Shown: positions 1 to 13,531, counted from the first letter of the stretch. The stretch: DNA of 64,000 nt from Trichoplax adhaerens (GCF_000150275.1 NW_002060956.1:1139207-1203206); one strand, 5' to 3'. Translations and numbers: made by a program. The notes: a model not told the origin generated them from the sequence alone.

Positions 1-1453
1 CCTATTCTCAATCGATCTTTTCCCATTCTCGCCAACTCGTATTCTATAAGATTTCGTAATTAAGTCATCAGAAAACGACATAATTGTGAAAAAATTCCCA
101 CATGACATGAAGGTAATACAGTACAGTAGTGGAAGACTGTACGCTTTTAAGGTGCCTAGATCGAGCACTACAATAATTACAAGCCAGTATCCTAAATCGA
201 TGGGATGACCACAAAATCTTCTTGTACATTACTTTATTTTTTTGAAGAAATAATACTAATAGAATATGTGATTAATTTGCCTATCGATGAAGAGGAAAGA
301 AATTACACTGCGATGATATTCAATTACCATCACTTTATTGTGGCCCCTCCTGCCTGTTCAAAGCAATATTGGCCTTTCAATAAATTCACAGCCATGCATG
401 GACGTAATCATCCTAAAAATTTTCCAGTCATTTACATATTAAAGAAATAGAGATAATAGATGATTTATTTGCCTCTAGGAGTCAACTAGCGAAATTATAA
501 CAAAGTAAACACATCATTATATTTTATAGACTCTACTTACTATAGTCTCTTCTACTTGCATCTCAATACGAACGAGTACAGTCTATTGCAATAAAGATCA
601 GGATCATGGATCGATTTAAGCGCGTTATACGAGATTACATAAAAGAAATCCAGTTAGTCTAGCATTTGTTTTCCTATTGATTAGGACGAATAAAAACGAT
701 AGTATTATCATGTTATAAATATCCTAATTCTGGCCTGTTCTGAACATAGGCAACAAATAAATCAAAGTCATCAATAGACGTCGTCGCCGTTAGAAAATAG
801 TTTGCTTTATTACTACATGACATAGAGGAAATTGTACATTGTATTCACCTATTCAAATTAAAAAATTGCACCAGAAAATAATCTGTATCATCTCAACTAT
901 CTCACTTGCAGAGTAAATCGTAGTCATGCTGTAAATAGGCGAAGATTGAGATAATATCGCGCTAACACGTTAGTTCAGTAGTTTATGTTAAACGAAGAAA
1001 GATAACTAGATTTGATTCTATGTGTCAGATTAAATTGCCACTACTTATTTTTTCATAAATTATAAATTAGTTCTGCTCGATTAATAGATAGAGACTATCA
1101 ATCACTTAACTACATGATGTCGATAGATTGCCAGTTTAACGGTACTACGCATAAATACGTGCAACAGAGTACTCGAATGCTATGCTATGTGTTATACTAT
1201 AACAGTAAAGGATATTTACGCATACGCTCATGAATACAAAATATTTTTTTGTCATTTCGAATCATAGATAGATATAACATTTTAACGTGTTACAATGAAC
1301 TCATTAACACCTATTAATCTTAATAGACTAGTTAGAGTTGTTCATATCAGCATTTCTTGAAGCTAACTAAATGAATGGAGACTACCAATATTCTATCCTG
1401 TGTAGGTCACGCTTCTAATCCAAGATTGTTTTAATGTCAATATTTAAACATAG
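1..1453. other. no gene assigned; may hold the UPF3 5' end
   Basis: AT-rich DNA with many stops in all frames. An 81-codon open frame at 205-450 (+) shows no domain I recognise and no convincing splice context. The first UPF3 exon, with the start codon and the basic N-terminal tail, should lie here because the first recognisable UPF3 exon begins at 1454 in the middle of the conserved domain. I could not choose it: candidate ATGs such as the one near 107, followed at once by a GTAATA donor, are too short to support. Confidence 0.4.
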
Positions 1454-4363
1454 ATTATAATTCGTTGCTTGCCAGCAAATTTAACTGAAGAGCAATTTCT
1501 AGAGCAAATATCGCCGTTACCAACTTATAGCTATTTCCGATTCGTTGCCGCTGATAATAGGTAAATACATATATATGTGTATAAGCATATTAAAGCTTAC
1601 AACTTTCAACAATTTACCGCCAACGATATTAGCCATAATAGTAAGCAAGCAATAGAGTAGTTGCTATGGCATGTTTAATTTTTTCTTGATGTCGTATGCT
1701 CCTGAATTAAAAAAGGGGTATAAAGGATACGATGCCCTACATTGATGTACTACATTGGATATATCAGTAATGTGTATATTTGTTGAACGAATGCTTTATA
1801 TTATTTCGTTTATATTTCAATTACTTTCAGTTATATAGACACTGTCTATAATGAAAATTCTTACTGATACTTTTATTGATAGACTGAACATACTACTACA
1901 ACTATGCTTACATCTACATTTAATAACCCATTGCAGTCAATGCTAAATGTCATTGTATAATAATGACTATGCTAATATCAGTACGATATTATAAGCGTCA
2001 TGTAAATCGATTCTACTGCTAGACCTACCCTCAACCTAAAGAAGCAGTCCTTACTGAGCCCCTATATTAATTATAGTCAATTTAAGACTGTAAAATGCTA
2101 CTCGAGTCACAAATCGAAATTATTTACTTATAGATTATTTACTAAAAGACCAATTACCGGTATTTTTCATCATTAGTTATGGTCGCCACTCTTTTTGTCG
2201 TGCATACGTTAACTTTGTTAACGCCAAAGATATTGTCGACTTTTTCGAGAAATATGATGGTTATCCAATCTCTGACAGTAAAGGTTAGGAGATAATATTA
2301 CTTTTATTGCAAAATTATATGCCAAATTTATACCCATGTTTGCATCTAAGTACATTGAACCTAAAACGTCATTAACAATTTTATTAACGATTCTATTACA
2401 GTTTTGTTACTTCCTACCATCTAAATAGCTTCCTCTACTAACTGAAATGATTTTAAATACAAATAAGGCAAGCAATTCCCAGCAATAGTTGAGTTTGCTC
2501 CCTTCCAGAGAATACCTAAGAAGAAGAAGAGAGATCCAAAATGTAGTACGATTGAATCCGGTGAGCTAATTTTTGTAATTGCTTTTTATCTTAGCCATGT
2601 GAATGTGCTTACTATTTAAATTCTCTAATAGTAACAAAATTGATATAATGTTATCGGAAAATATTGAACATCATGCTTTTGATAAACAAAAAACTAGATA
2701 AGGATTTCTTGGCGTTTATGGCCTCCTTGGCAGATAAAAAGGATTTGTCGCATATTAGTCAAGCCCCTATTGATATTGAAGATACTAAAGATGATAACTT
2801 ATTAGGTGATTGTTGTAATGAGTCAATGCCAACAGTATACTGAACGAGTCATTTGGGAACTATCTCTAAGACGATTGTTTTATACAAAATAGAATCCACT
2901 CCTTTGTTAGAATACGTGAAAGCTCGAAAAAGCGGTAATAAATCGAAGCAATCCCAAAATCAGGTTGTTATAGATTATAGTTTGTTTATCCATGTCGAAC
3001 ACGTTACCAGAATTATCGAGAGTATTATTTAGAAAGCTAATAAATCTTACTTTACAACGTACGGGCAATATTACTACTACAAGCAGTAGACTTCATCCTG
3101 TAATTCTATCAATTTACTACTTTTTATTATAGTGGTAATACTGACACTTGTTATTAGTTTACTTCTCCAAAATACTTATTTATCTAGTTGACATAAGATT
3201 ACTTATACCAATTATAGATATCAGCAAATGAAGCAGAGAAAAAGAGAAAGAAAGAGAAGGTTATGATAGTGATTATGCTGCAATATTGCATTTCTATGTG
3301 TTGTAGAAATTTGCTAGATTCAATTATCTTAACGATAAGTCTTATATTTTCAGAAAACTGAAAATACTTCGGAACAAGCCGAAATTGGAAGCAGTAAAAA
3401 GAGTATTAAACATGATCCTCCAAAGAGTAATAAAGATTCTTCAAGATCTAGTAGTAAAAAAAGCTCTAGTAATCACAAAGTTGAAAAAGATAAAGAGAAA
3501 AAGGAATCTAATGTAAATGAAGAACATAAGAATGCTGTCAGGAATAAGGATCGAATATCCGACAAGCGTGACTCGACCAGAAAAGCTACTGAGCTAAAGC
3601 AAAATCATAGAGATAAGAGTAAAGGTAGTGAAAGAGAGAAAGAAACAAAAGACCGTAATAAAGATCGCAAAATAATGACAACAAGTGCATCAGCCAAAAG
3701 GAATGAGGATAGAGAACGTGATAGTAAATCTGAACGACGAGAAAAATCGGTTAGTTTAGTCTTTGTTTTAAAAATTTGTATTCCATGTTATTAATCGGTA
3801 AAAGAAATTCATTTTTATACAGGCATCTAAGAAATCAATGCATGCATCAATCCCTCAGGAGAAATCAAAAAGTAACTATGCGTATTTTATTTCGTTTTGT
3901 TAAAATGATTCAAACGATTAGGCGTATTTTACGCTACATAATGGAATCATTATTTTTATATGTCATTAACTGATACATATTTGCCTTGCAGAACAACAAC
4001 ATACTGACGAAAAAGAAGGCAAAGCTACAAAAAAACTTTCTAGCAATGATAGAGTTTATGATAACGGAAAGAGATTACATGATAAGGATACAAGTAAAGC
4101 TCGTGATGAGCGCGAACAACAAGGACGTATCCGTAACAAGGTACTGAAATGACAATAACATTTCGCTCTCGGTAAATTATTACCATCACTAAATATAAAA
4201 AAATAATTGTATTGTAATGATTCTCTTATGGTAATGTTAATACGTTAAGGATCGTCCGGATAGAGCAGTTTACAATCCAAGGCAACGCTTTGGTAGATCC
4301 TCTGAAGGGGATATGGAAGAAAAACGACCACGTTCTAGCCGATCTCAGGGTAGTAAAAAATAA
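1454..4363 (+). CDS. UPF3: UPF3, regulator of nonsense transcripts 3 (5' end missing from model)
   Basis: UPF3 links exon-junction complexes to UPF2 and UPF1 in nonsense-mediated mRNA decay; it shuttles between nucleus and cytoplasm. Exons: 1454-1560, 2177-2283, 2468-2560, 2698-2805, 2893-2963, 3218-3259, 3354-3749, 3823-3871, 3992-4140, 4250-4363; all phases join, giving 411 visible residues. The first exon begins IIIRCLPANLTEEQFLEQI, like the RNP-fold UPF3 domain (human VVIRRLPPTLTKEQL). It is followed by FCRAYVNF and then FPAIVEFAPFQRIPKKKKR, a UPF3 hallmark. The middle is Lys/Glu/Arg-rich and low complexity, as in the family. The C-terminus contains GRIRNKDRPDRAVYNPRQR, matching the exon-junction-binding motif of UPF3B, with an intron between K and D. 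TAA stop at 4361. The start codon and first exon are not identified. Whether it is orthologous to UPF3A or UPF3B is not meaningful here, since that split is vertebrate. Confidence 0.9.
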
Positions 4364-5203
4364 ACTTAGATTTATTATTGGACAAGGGTATCAAAACTAG
4401 CTACATGCCTTACGTCACTGTCGCAGATATGGTATCACAATGCTGAACTCTCTTAGCTTTACGATATGTTTTCTGATCGGGCTCGCATTGAATTTCCAAG
4501 TCTGGGAGCTGAAACTGGATAGTAACCCATCATCAAGTATCAAAAAGCTCCTAAAAGTTTGTACTGTACTCTTTCAGCTCTATACATTCATATTTGCTGC
4601 TGCTGCCAAGTCAGTGAAATTGCAAACTATGAGTGCTTTGATGTAAAACATGATCGACTTAATGTTATTAAGTTGGCTGCCTGTCGAAAAACCTTTATAT
4701 GCGTGCATTAACTATGCATGGAGACAATCTCAAAAACATCCATTCAGTTTTATGATAATTACACAATATATTTGCGGCGATGGTGCCTAGAATATCTGAT
4801 CTATCTTTGGCCAATCTGTTGTGATTATTGCAGTATGCAGCAGCTATTAGAATAATTTATTACAATGTGATGTTGGTTGGAATATAATAACAACAGTTAA
4901 TGACAAGTGATTCGGAGCATGTTCATTGAACGAATTTTTATTTTAAAACTTTGCATTTGAACGTATCTGAATTCTTGATTGAATGACTTTGATTTCGGAG
5001 CATTTCATAATGAAATAAAACAATCTTTGTAGTATCAAAATATAACGTATATTCATTTTCGTATCATAGTTATCTAAAATACTGAGAGTGATAGCTTTCG
5101 TTCTATCCTCTTGTTATTCATAGCTCCCATTACGTAGTGGTTTAATTTGTAAATGGTATGCAAATACACTGGTTGGTAACACGTTAATAATCTAAAAGCA
5201 TAG
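4364..5203. other. tail-to-tail intergenic spacer
   Basis: Spacer between the convergent ends of UPF3 (+) and the DEF8-like gene (-). The 68-codon frame at 4440-4646 has no recognisable family. An AATAAA-like motif lies near 5013, about 650 bases past the UPF3 stop. Nothing else seen. Confidence 0.5.
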
Positions 5204-8020
5204 TTAAATTTGAAATTCTTGCAAAGCCCTAGCTGTCTTTCTACTGCATTTTCGACAGGCGATGCCTTTCTTGCATTGTTGATGATACACTGAGTTACAT
5301 AGAGGACACTACAAAATTGAAAGCTAGCATTAGCTGGTTTAATGTTGCAATTTTATGTAATCAATTGAAAGATTGCTTCACCTACCGTGATGGCTAAATC
5401 TAACTGAAAGGGAAAAATTACTTCTTCGCTTCTACATAATTCACATATATAGCCTTTCTGCCAACACCGCTAAGACCAGAAGGAATTGAATGCATTTTAA
5501 GATGCACATTCCGTGTAGCCTGAGTAAATCTATTTTTCAAATTAATTCCTACACACAAGATACGTATACTCACTCACCTTACACGATTTGATATGTTGCA
5601 TCGCCAATTGGACCACACTTCTAAGTTGTTCTATCAATTTTCCGTTTGATACCTCAATCAAGTCCTATTGATTGAAACATGACAAAATAACGGTCTCTTC
5701 AAACTATATCTAAAGTTGTTGAGTTATCGCATACGATGTCATTACCTGAAGTGAATAAACACTAGCATCTTCCCATAGATAAAGCCTTGATAAGATTCTA
5801 CAGGACAAACAAGCAATGCATATGTACGTGTATGTGCATACAGATTTTAATAATGTATCTTGACTACAATCGCAAAGTAACTTAATAGCTATAAAGGAAT
5901 CAGCAAATTCTTACTTCCTTTCAATTGCTACCACAGCATCATTGTCATCACAGCAAGATAAGTATTTCTTAATTTGGTTCATTTGTAGTCTAAGTCTCTG
6001 AGAAGTAAAAATTCACATTCATTAAACTTCCGATAAGGGTAATTATAAGCTGTAAACACCATTTCATCATTGTAATCTGAGATGAGAACTATCGATAGCA
6101 AACCTTGGCTTCACCCATTTCAGGGACAGTATTATACAATGAAGGATTAAGCTTGGAAATATCGAATAATGGCTCTGATTTTATCATTGCTAAAAATTTC
6201 ATATTTTCGTGGCAAACTATGAGGTATAATTTTAATTTAGTATTTATAATATTTGGAAAAGCTTACATAAAACAAGCTACTCAGTAAAAGACTCTAACAT
6301 ATTGTTATATCATTATAGTCATGAGAACCGAAGCATGAAATTATCGTCTACCTATATCCATACTGACCTGCATATTCGGTTGAATCCCAATTATGTATTA
6401 GACGAGCCGGTATAACATGAAATTTGCCATTATCGTGGCAACCAGAACAATAATAACTAAACAAAGAAAGGTTAAATCAGAAACAGTCTCCGACTATTTT
6501 CATCTTAAATCTACAAGAAACCGATTGCATAGCCTAGCTACATTCAGGCCTATTTTAAAGGTAGATCCCATTAATAAGGGCTGTCTATGCCTACTTTCCT
6601 TATTGTAGATAATATTTACTTATTTAGTAGGATAGTTGCTATCGGTTGTAAATTCTGTACACTTACCATCCGTCGAAATTACAAACATTGTAACCTCCAA
6701 AAACTAGAATATTCAAAAAAATTCGTTTTTTTATTAAATATCATCGAAGTCGTTTACGATAAAATCGGGCACAATAATTTCATAACTAACACAGATATTA
6801 ATATATTATGTAACAAAATGTTAACTTAAGAATTCGTTAACGTATTTAATCATTAGAAACTTAAGTATTAAAAACTTGGTAGACGAGAATCAATTCTCAG
6901 CATCAATTCATCATGCTATAAATTGGAGAATATATACCGTCGATCAGTGATAGTCTTTTCTTATATTAGTCAAGGGACTGTATCTTATTTTCTTTACGAT
7001 TACTAAACTATTTGATAGGAATAATAAAAAATATTCCCAAAATATAACTCTCAAATTTATCATAAATATTTTATTTTCGTATAAAAATAATTTTACAAGT
7101 ATAATTTCGTCTAATCTATTAGCAAAGTGAATATTTAAATCTTCAGTAACATCTTTTTGCAAAATTATGTGGTGATTGCATTACTGCAACAGAGATCATT
7201 TAGTTTATAATCATTATTTGGCATCGATATCAGTCTACTATGCTTACTTAATCCAATAAAAGAGTTGCAACGGGAGCATTTATAGTCTTGACTGTCTAAC
7301 CCAGTCTCGTTCTTGATTGATGTCAATAGTTGCATTTTTGTTCGAGTAGCCTAAATAGAATAAAAATTGAGCTCAATGCATAAAAGATATCGTCATCTTA
7401 CGGCACAAATATCTTGGTAGTAAACAAAGTGACCTACACGTATAAGTAGTTACAAGGATAAGTGATAGGTACTGCTAGCCAGGTAATAATAGATTATACT
7501 ACAGCCATGAATTTGCAAGTAATCTGAAGCCTGTAACTACAATACTGATGTCATATGAAACGCACAACGTTATTTTACTTCTATTACCTCGTCCATAGTC
7601 GATGGATCCAAGCTGGAACACCGATGCATAATCTGCAAAATAAATAAAACAAAGTGTATATATACAGTACAACATGCTGGCATTTCACGCTCCCTATATT
7701 GGTAATATAGGACGTTCTTCATGTCTACATTGGAATTCACTAGTAGTCTCTAACCTCTATCCACTATCAAATAACATTCAATGTGTCGCGTATAATAAAT
7801 AATAAATACTAATTTTAAAAATAAATAGACATATACAGTATATACCCGTATCGTACAATATAACTGATGTTAGTTGAGGTTGCGTTATTTACTCTAATGG
7901 ACAATTGCTATCAAAGGATGTTCATTAAGTTCTTACCGAACAATTATCTGCATCGAAAACCTCCCAGCTAGACAATGTTTCATCTTCAATTTCTTGGAAA
8001 TCATCTGATCTTGTAGTCAT
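5204..8020 (-). CDS. DEF8: DEF8-like Rubicon-homology (RH) domain protein
   Basis: Eleven exons on the minus strand: 8020-7937, 7632-7588, 7350-7248, 6549-6522, 6456-6368, 6216-6104, 5997-5915, 5797-5746, 5664-5578, 5469-5386, 5308-5204; all phases agree, giving 290 residues. The start ATG opens MTTRSDDFQEIEDE, an acidic N-terminus. From about residue 58 the protein follows the RH domain of DEF8, PLEKHM and Rubicon: ETGLDSQDYKCSRC, then YYCSGCHDNGK, VIPARLIHNWD, KGYICELCRSEEVIFPF and a Cys-rich end (CPLCNSVYHQQC...CRKC). These cysteine and histidine pairs should bind zinc; in relatives the domain binds RAB7 or other endolysosomal GTPases. The C-terminus stops soon after the last CxxC, as in DEF8. 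DEF8 of vertebrates is about 450 residues and carries a C1 domain ahead of the RH domain; I see no C1 here. One exon is only 28 bases. DEF8 is the closest match from memory; PLEKHM-type assignment cannot be excluded. Confidence 0.82.
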
Positions 8021-9186
8021 TCTACAGGAAATAACTGCAAGAACAATACTTTCAACTGATTTAAGTATAATTGATATTTATAGTTGCTCTCGGTCAGCAC
8101 CCAAATAATTGGATAGGAGCATGGATGTGTTTTTAAGCTTTCCAATCGATATCAGCTAACTTGAGGCAAAGATAGTAGAAGAATGGCAACTTTATAATTA
8201 CAACATCTATGTTAACAGTGGATCTCGTAGCTCATGAAGAGAATAGTTGCAGCTATAACTATAAAACTGTAAGATCCTAACGATGAAATGTTGGTAACTT
8301 CTATTGCATTAAGTTTATCATCGCTTGATTAGAATAATATGCTCATGTACTACAACTCGTATATCCTGTAGAACTGCAAGTTAAGCTAAGCAACATACCA
8401 GTAGACTATCAGTTTCTTATCCTACAGTATCAGAACTGATCATTGCCGACATACAAGTCACAATCTAGCTGTAACATTTGAATTATAAGCAAGGCTAATG
8501 ATGATAATGTTGATGAAGGAAAGCAGTTGCAAGGCCGATCGAATTTCATACCTATACGTCATAAGCCATACCAAATGCCAATATGAGTTAGATGAAGTGC
8601 TTACCGTATACATTCTCATTACCCGTTTGAGTATTTATATTGATGAAATGGCGCTTGTTTGAGTGTGTACCCAGCTACAGTACGATCGATGGGTTAGGAA
8701 TGTAGTGGCAAAACGATGAAAAAGATTGAACACACTATAGCATTAAACTACTGAATGCGTACTTACCCATGCATCGGTTGGAGCTATTCGTTATATATGC
8801 AAGCGATAGTGCGCAAAACGCTGTCAATACGCTAGCAATTACTATAGAACATGAGCGTCATCGTGTTATACGATCCTTTCTGACGGATGTTGATCTTGTT
8901 GATTGGTTTTGCTTCCTGCTGGCTTAGCTTGTCGCTGCACTTGTAGTGGTTTTATACCAGTCTTGTGTCGGCGTATGAGTATTTAGTTGGACATTTTAAT
9001 TCATTGCCAAGTTCCCTATTGATATCCTCATCATGTCAAGCCAAATTGGAGGTTAGTATCAAGATAATCGGCAGCAATAGCCAATTTATTATTCTACTAG
9101 AGGGATAGTGGGATTTTATTCAATCATAGTGGACATTTAGTAGATACTGCTGTAGATTGCGTATAGTAGTAGATGTTCAAAGCAAG
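8021..9186. other. intergenic, promoter side of DEF8-like gene
   Basis: No gene I can defend. On the minus strand two exon-like stretches with good GTAAG donors occur (about 8850-8778 and 8684-8606), the first reading like a hydrophobic segment, but their phases do not join and an in-frame TGA precedes the first. Confidence 0.4.
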
Positions 9187-9587
9187 GTGACGACGATGAG
9201 GGTTGAAATTGGGTTCGTGTTCACGACGGAAAGAGAGTGAAATCAATGGAATTAAATGCATCGTAGTATAGGCAAAGCGTATTCTTGCTGTTAGATGGAC
9301 GATCTAATATTGATAGAATAAGAAAAAAAACCGTGACCACTCTATTTAGTTGGACAAGAGATAGCGTATACAGTAGTATTGTGACGACGATAAGGGTTGA
9401 AATTGGGTTCGTGTTCGCGACTGAAAGAGAGTGAAATCAATGGAATTACATGCATCGTAGTATAGGCAAAGTGTACTCTTGCTGTTAGATGGACGATCTA
9501 ATATTGATAGAATAAGAAAAACAACCGTGACCACTTTATTTGCTATTGTAGTTAGTTGGACAAGAGATAGTGTATACAGTAGTAGAA
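9187..9587. repeat. two-copy tandem repeat, unit about 194 bp
   Basis: The string gtgacgacga starts copies at 9187 and 9381. Both share ttgaaattgggttcgtgttc, gatggacgatctaatattga and a closing agttggacaagagatag. The second copy has a short insertion (tgctattgtagt). Copies are about 90 percent alike by eye. Long open frames over this region on both strands (9346-9726 minus, 9479-9709 plus) are repeat shadows. Confidence 0.85.
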
Positions 9588-9907
9588 GCAATCTACATAG
9601 TAGCCTGGTTAAGCAACCACTCATAAACGTTAATATTATCTTATCTGGAATACTACTGGAAGTCCTATTAAACAACCATGAGTGGTGTATTGGCGATATT
9701 GTCTGGTAGTCCGTGCGTGAGTTCACTCACTAATACATTTAATGAAATAATAAATTAACGTTAGATAAAGTTGTGACAGCCCAATGGTACACTGCCATTG
9801 GCTTTAATTAATAATTTTAACTGAAGACTACACGGAAACGTTATGTCGGATAGACAAGTACGACACTTTGCGGTTTAGTAATATATACGGAAGAATATTA
9901 TGATGTA

Positions 9908-11826
9908 ATGATGCTATATGCTTTCTTTACATTAATTATAGCATTGAGGCTGCTTTGTGCTGTACAAAAATATGCTTGGGGAAAGATCGGCTCTAATAGC
10001 GAAGTAGCACTGTTAGCCAAAAGCAATGATCCGCAGTTTTTATTGGAAGAAGATAGCCCGTATTCTGAGGTATGTTTGTTATTTACAGAATATACCTATT
10101 TTTTGGCGACGACGTAGGTAGTATAGTACACACCATATCAACTTTAGGCAAGTGCCAATGGGTACTAGTGGATTACCTACCTTACAGGATTGATTATCGT
10201 GCTCTATACCCTGTACCATTTGTATAAGTAGATTCATTAAAGTATAAGTCTATCTAGGCATTATCACCAATGTTAGCCTACAGTGCAGAAATAATGTTAT
10301 GTAATATTCGCATTACTATGTAGCTGTGGATGGGAACCCATATAAAGGGTCCGTCCCACGTTACTTACCAAAACGCAGAAGGAGAAACTATTAATAAGTT
10401 GTTATCCGATTGGATAAGAGACCATCCTGTATTCGCAATGGGTAAAAAAGTTGCCGATGAATATCAAAATCAACTGCCTTTTCTATTTAAGGGTAAGGGT
10501 TAGATGAAACTCTCGATAGTTATTGAATGGTTTCCTCTTTAATAACATTAAGTATATCTTGCGTATTATTTTAGTCCTATCAGTGCAGAAAGCTTTGTCT
10601 ATACAGGCACACCCAACGAAGAAACATGCTATAGAGCTTCACAAAAGTAGACCTGACAAATATCCTGACCCGAATCATAAGCCGGAAATGGCAATCGCAT
10701 TGACGCCATTTGAAGGACTATGCGGATTCCGTCCTATTGGCGAAATAGTTACATTCTTACAGACAATACCTGAATTTTATAACATCGTTGGTAAAGACCA
10801 CGCAGAAGTTTTACTTCGCAGTTCTAGAATGGTATCTGCTAAGGACGAGAACAGTATCCTAGCATGCCAAAATGCACTTAAATCGTGTTTTACATCTGTC
10901 ATGCAATGTGACCCTGAAGCAGTTCAACGGCATCTAACGACTTTATTGGAAAGGTTATCCAACATCGACGAACATGGTGAACAATTAAACGACCAATAGA
11001 TATTGCAATTGATATTTTTCGACTACTAACTACAATAATATCTGATGAATAACTTTAATAAAATGTCTTGTATCATTTATAGATGAATATTATCAAGCCT
11101 CTCAAGGTACCTTGTTATCAAGATTAAATAAACAGTTTCCCGGTGACGTTGGATGCTTTTGCATCTATTTTTTTAATTACATACGACTCGAACCCGGTCA
11201 GTGTTTGTTCCTTGCTGCTGGTGTTCCTCACGCTTACCTAGCTGGAGGTAATATCTGTGTTATTAATGGTATTATTAGATGTGACAATATAATTAAATTA
11301 ATACTGTCATTGTGGGACAGAACCCTAAAATTAGTCGAAAAATATATAACCAAGTAACATAGATTCTTTTTTCTTATTGGTGTGTGATACTACTGTAGAT
11401 TGCATGGAGTGTATGGCATGCAGTGACAACGTTGTACGAGCTGGATTAACTCCAAAGTATAAAGATGTTCCAACATTATGCGAAATGCTAAACTATCGTT
11501 GTGCTACTCCATCAGAAAATCTATTCTCCTGTCATACAGATCCCGTAGACGAATTCGTTTCAGTGTATGACCCTCCTGTTGGTGATTTTGCTGTTCACGT
11601 TATACGTGTGCCAAAAACGGTATCCAGCTATGAAATGCGAGCTTTACCTGGTCCGAGTATTTTTCTTGTCGTCCACGGCAACGCAGAAGGATCGATTAAC
11701 GAAGAACATCACGTTATGAATTTAAGAAGAGGTAGTGTTGTATTTTTAGCGGCAGAACATAGCTATTCACTAAGAACCGCAGGTGATGACCAAGACCTTT
11801 TAATTATGAGAGCATTCTGCGTTTAA
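9908..11826 (+). CDS. MPI: mannose-6-phosphate isomerase (phosphomannose isomerase type I)
   Basis: Interconverts fructose-6-phosphate and mannose-6-phosphate in the cytosol, feeding GDP-mannose for N-glycans and GPI anchors. Exons: 9908-10069, 10324-10492, 10575-10976, 11083-11247, 11399-11826; phases agree, 441 residues against 423 in human. Visible signatures: [18 protein letters not shown] near the start, LWMGTH opening exon 2, [16 protein letters not shown] and [37 protein letters not shown], and [19 protein letters not shown]. The zinc ligands expected for the family (Gln and His of QAHP, Glu of PEMA, His of VPHAY) are all present. The C-terminal cupin half is complete. The start is the first of two adjacent ATGs; the residues before [10 protein letters not shown] are hydrophobic and unlike relatives, so a short upstream exon joined at the AG at 9952 is possible. 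Confidence 0.95.
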
Positions 11827-13530
11827 GGAAATTTACGACATTTGACTTTCTTTTGCGAAGATTTCAAACCTTACTTCTGTTACAGAGGTGTAATTACAAT
11901 ATCAGAAAGACTTTTGATATAGCTAGGTGATAATGGGAAAATGAGAATATATAATAGTTTAGAACCGTTAGTATCACAAATTTTAGTAATATTTTTAATA
12001 CGAATGGTTAATATTAAACTAGCAATTAAATCGAATGTAATGCAATAATTTCTCAATAGTTTCTTAGCGTCATTTTAATTGTAACTTATTTGTACTATAC
12101 GCTTTTATATTGTTAACTATATAAACAATCAAAATTGACGAATTTGATCAATTCATTTATTCTGAAGTTGTGTTAAACTTTACTGTTAGCAACTTAATAA
12201 TCTATGCTTCATCGATTTGATATTCTGAGGTATAAGCCGAACACTATGGTACAATTGAATTGTCGTTATAGAATTACTTGTATATGTAATCTCTAGCAAG
12301 AAGTAATAAATATTGGATGATCGAAAAGCTGATTATAAATGTAGCATTAGCAGGACAAGCGCATAAAATTAAGCAATGATCATGATAATGATATCTGCTG
12401 TAAGCAGTTTGATGATTCGATTTTGTGTATGTAATTGTATTATTTTATATGGATACCCGTATTTTGATGTCAGTATACTGCAGTATTGTGATGTACTCGT
12501 ATGCTATAGCAGTCTAACGATCGGTCTTTGGCTCTTTGTATCCACAATAATTATAGCATCATTCTACCAGCATAGTCGTTCTGCAGGACATTTGATACAC
12601 TCAGACTTTGGTTGGTAGTCGCATTTGCCAGAGTAATTTACGACTTTACAAACAGTCTTTAGTATATGTACTCAACAATTATCATTTTAGATCAGTATAC
12701 TACAGTATCTACTGTAGTCAGTGCGATTTCGTAATTTAATTGCATCACAGTGCTCTAAATTGAGAAAATTTCCACGAGTTTCCTATGCTTTTCTGAGCTG
12801 ATTCTATATAAATTTTATCTAGGATTAGCTGAAAAAGTATAGGAAGCATTTATATTGCTTTGTCACAACTGTCTAAGTGGCATAAACTATCTAGAGCTAC
12901 CCTCCTAGATATACTCAAAAGATCAGTCGGTAAAAGTACAGCTTGCTCTAGGTTACGACTTTATTTTAGTAGTTTTCACCAGCAGTTTATAACAAAAAAG
13001 AAAAAATAATAACAACCGATAATAACTAGCTTTCATACTTAGACTTAAAATTAGATAGCATAAAGCAAGAGACATCTAATCAAAGGAGGTCAACGCAGCT
13101 AAATCAATGCAAACATGACAGATTGTAACTTAGTCAAAACCGTATTATTAACTTGAGTACGATAAGAAATTATAACAAGTTCAAATATAGCTCTTAGTAT
13201 GAGCTAGGCAAGAATTCCAGCCTGAGCACGTACCTTATCTACTGTTATTTAATATTACTAACAGAATTCCTACTACACCCACTTCATAACTCAATCAACA
13301 TCGATATCTTAAATTATAGACATAACAGTAGAGCAAGTCATTGTCCAACAGACTGTTAATACCAATCAATGCAATGCATGAATTTCTAAATTAACGCATC
13401 AATGTTAACCACATACGGTAACTAAACGGTCTACCTACTGTATGTAGACGTTCATAATGTAATAACATATAAAGGCTGGCAAAAGTATAAAGGATGATGA
13501 GAGCCAGAGGCAAATACTACGCCAAGACTT
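11827..13530. other. intergenic, no gene seen
   Basis: AT-rich sequence after MPI. The 80-codon frame at 12376-12618 is hydrophobic, without a recognisable family or splice partner. I see nothing else that can be supported before the tRNA gene. Confidence 0.4.
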
Positions 13531-13531
13531 T

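Noticed and set aside
205-450. 81-codon plus-strand frame at the window start
   Set aside because: No domain, signal or splice context; composition is that of the surrounding AT-rich DNA.
6417-6829. Plus-strand frames over 6417-6608 and 6587-6829
   Set aside because: They lie opposite the DEF8-like exons (6549-6522, 6456-6368) and introns; shadows and chance frames.
8606-8850. Possible small secreted or type II membrane protein on the minus strand
   Set aside because: One segment reads like a hydrophobic helix and another like LGTHSNKRHFININTQTG with GTAAG donors, but phases do not join, an in-frame TGA precedes the first and no ATG fits.
9346-9726. 126-codon minus-strand frame
   Set aside because: It covers the second copy of the 194-bp repeat and is not open in the first copy; no known domain.
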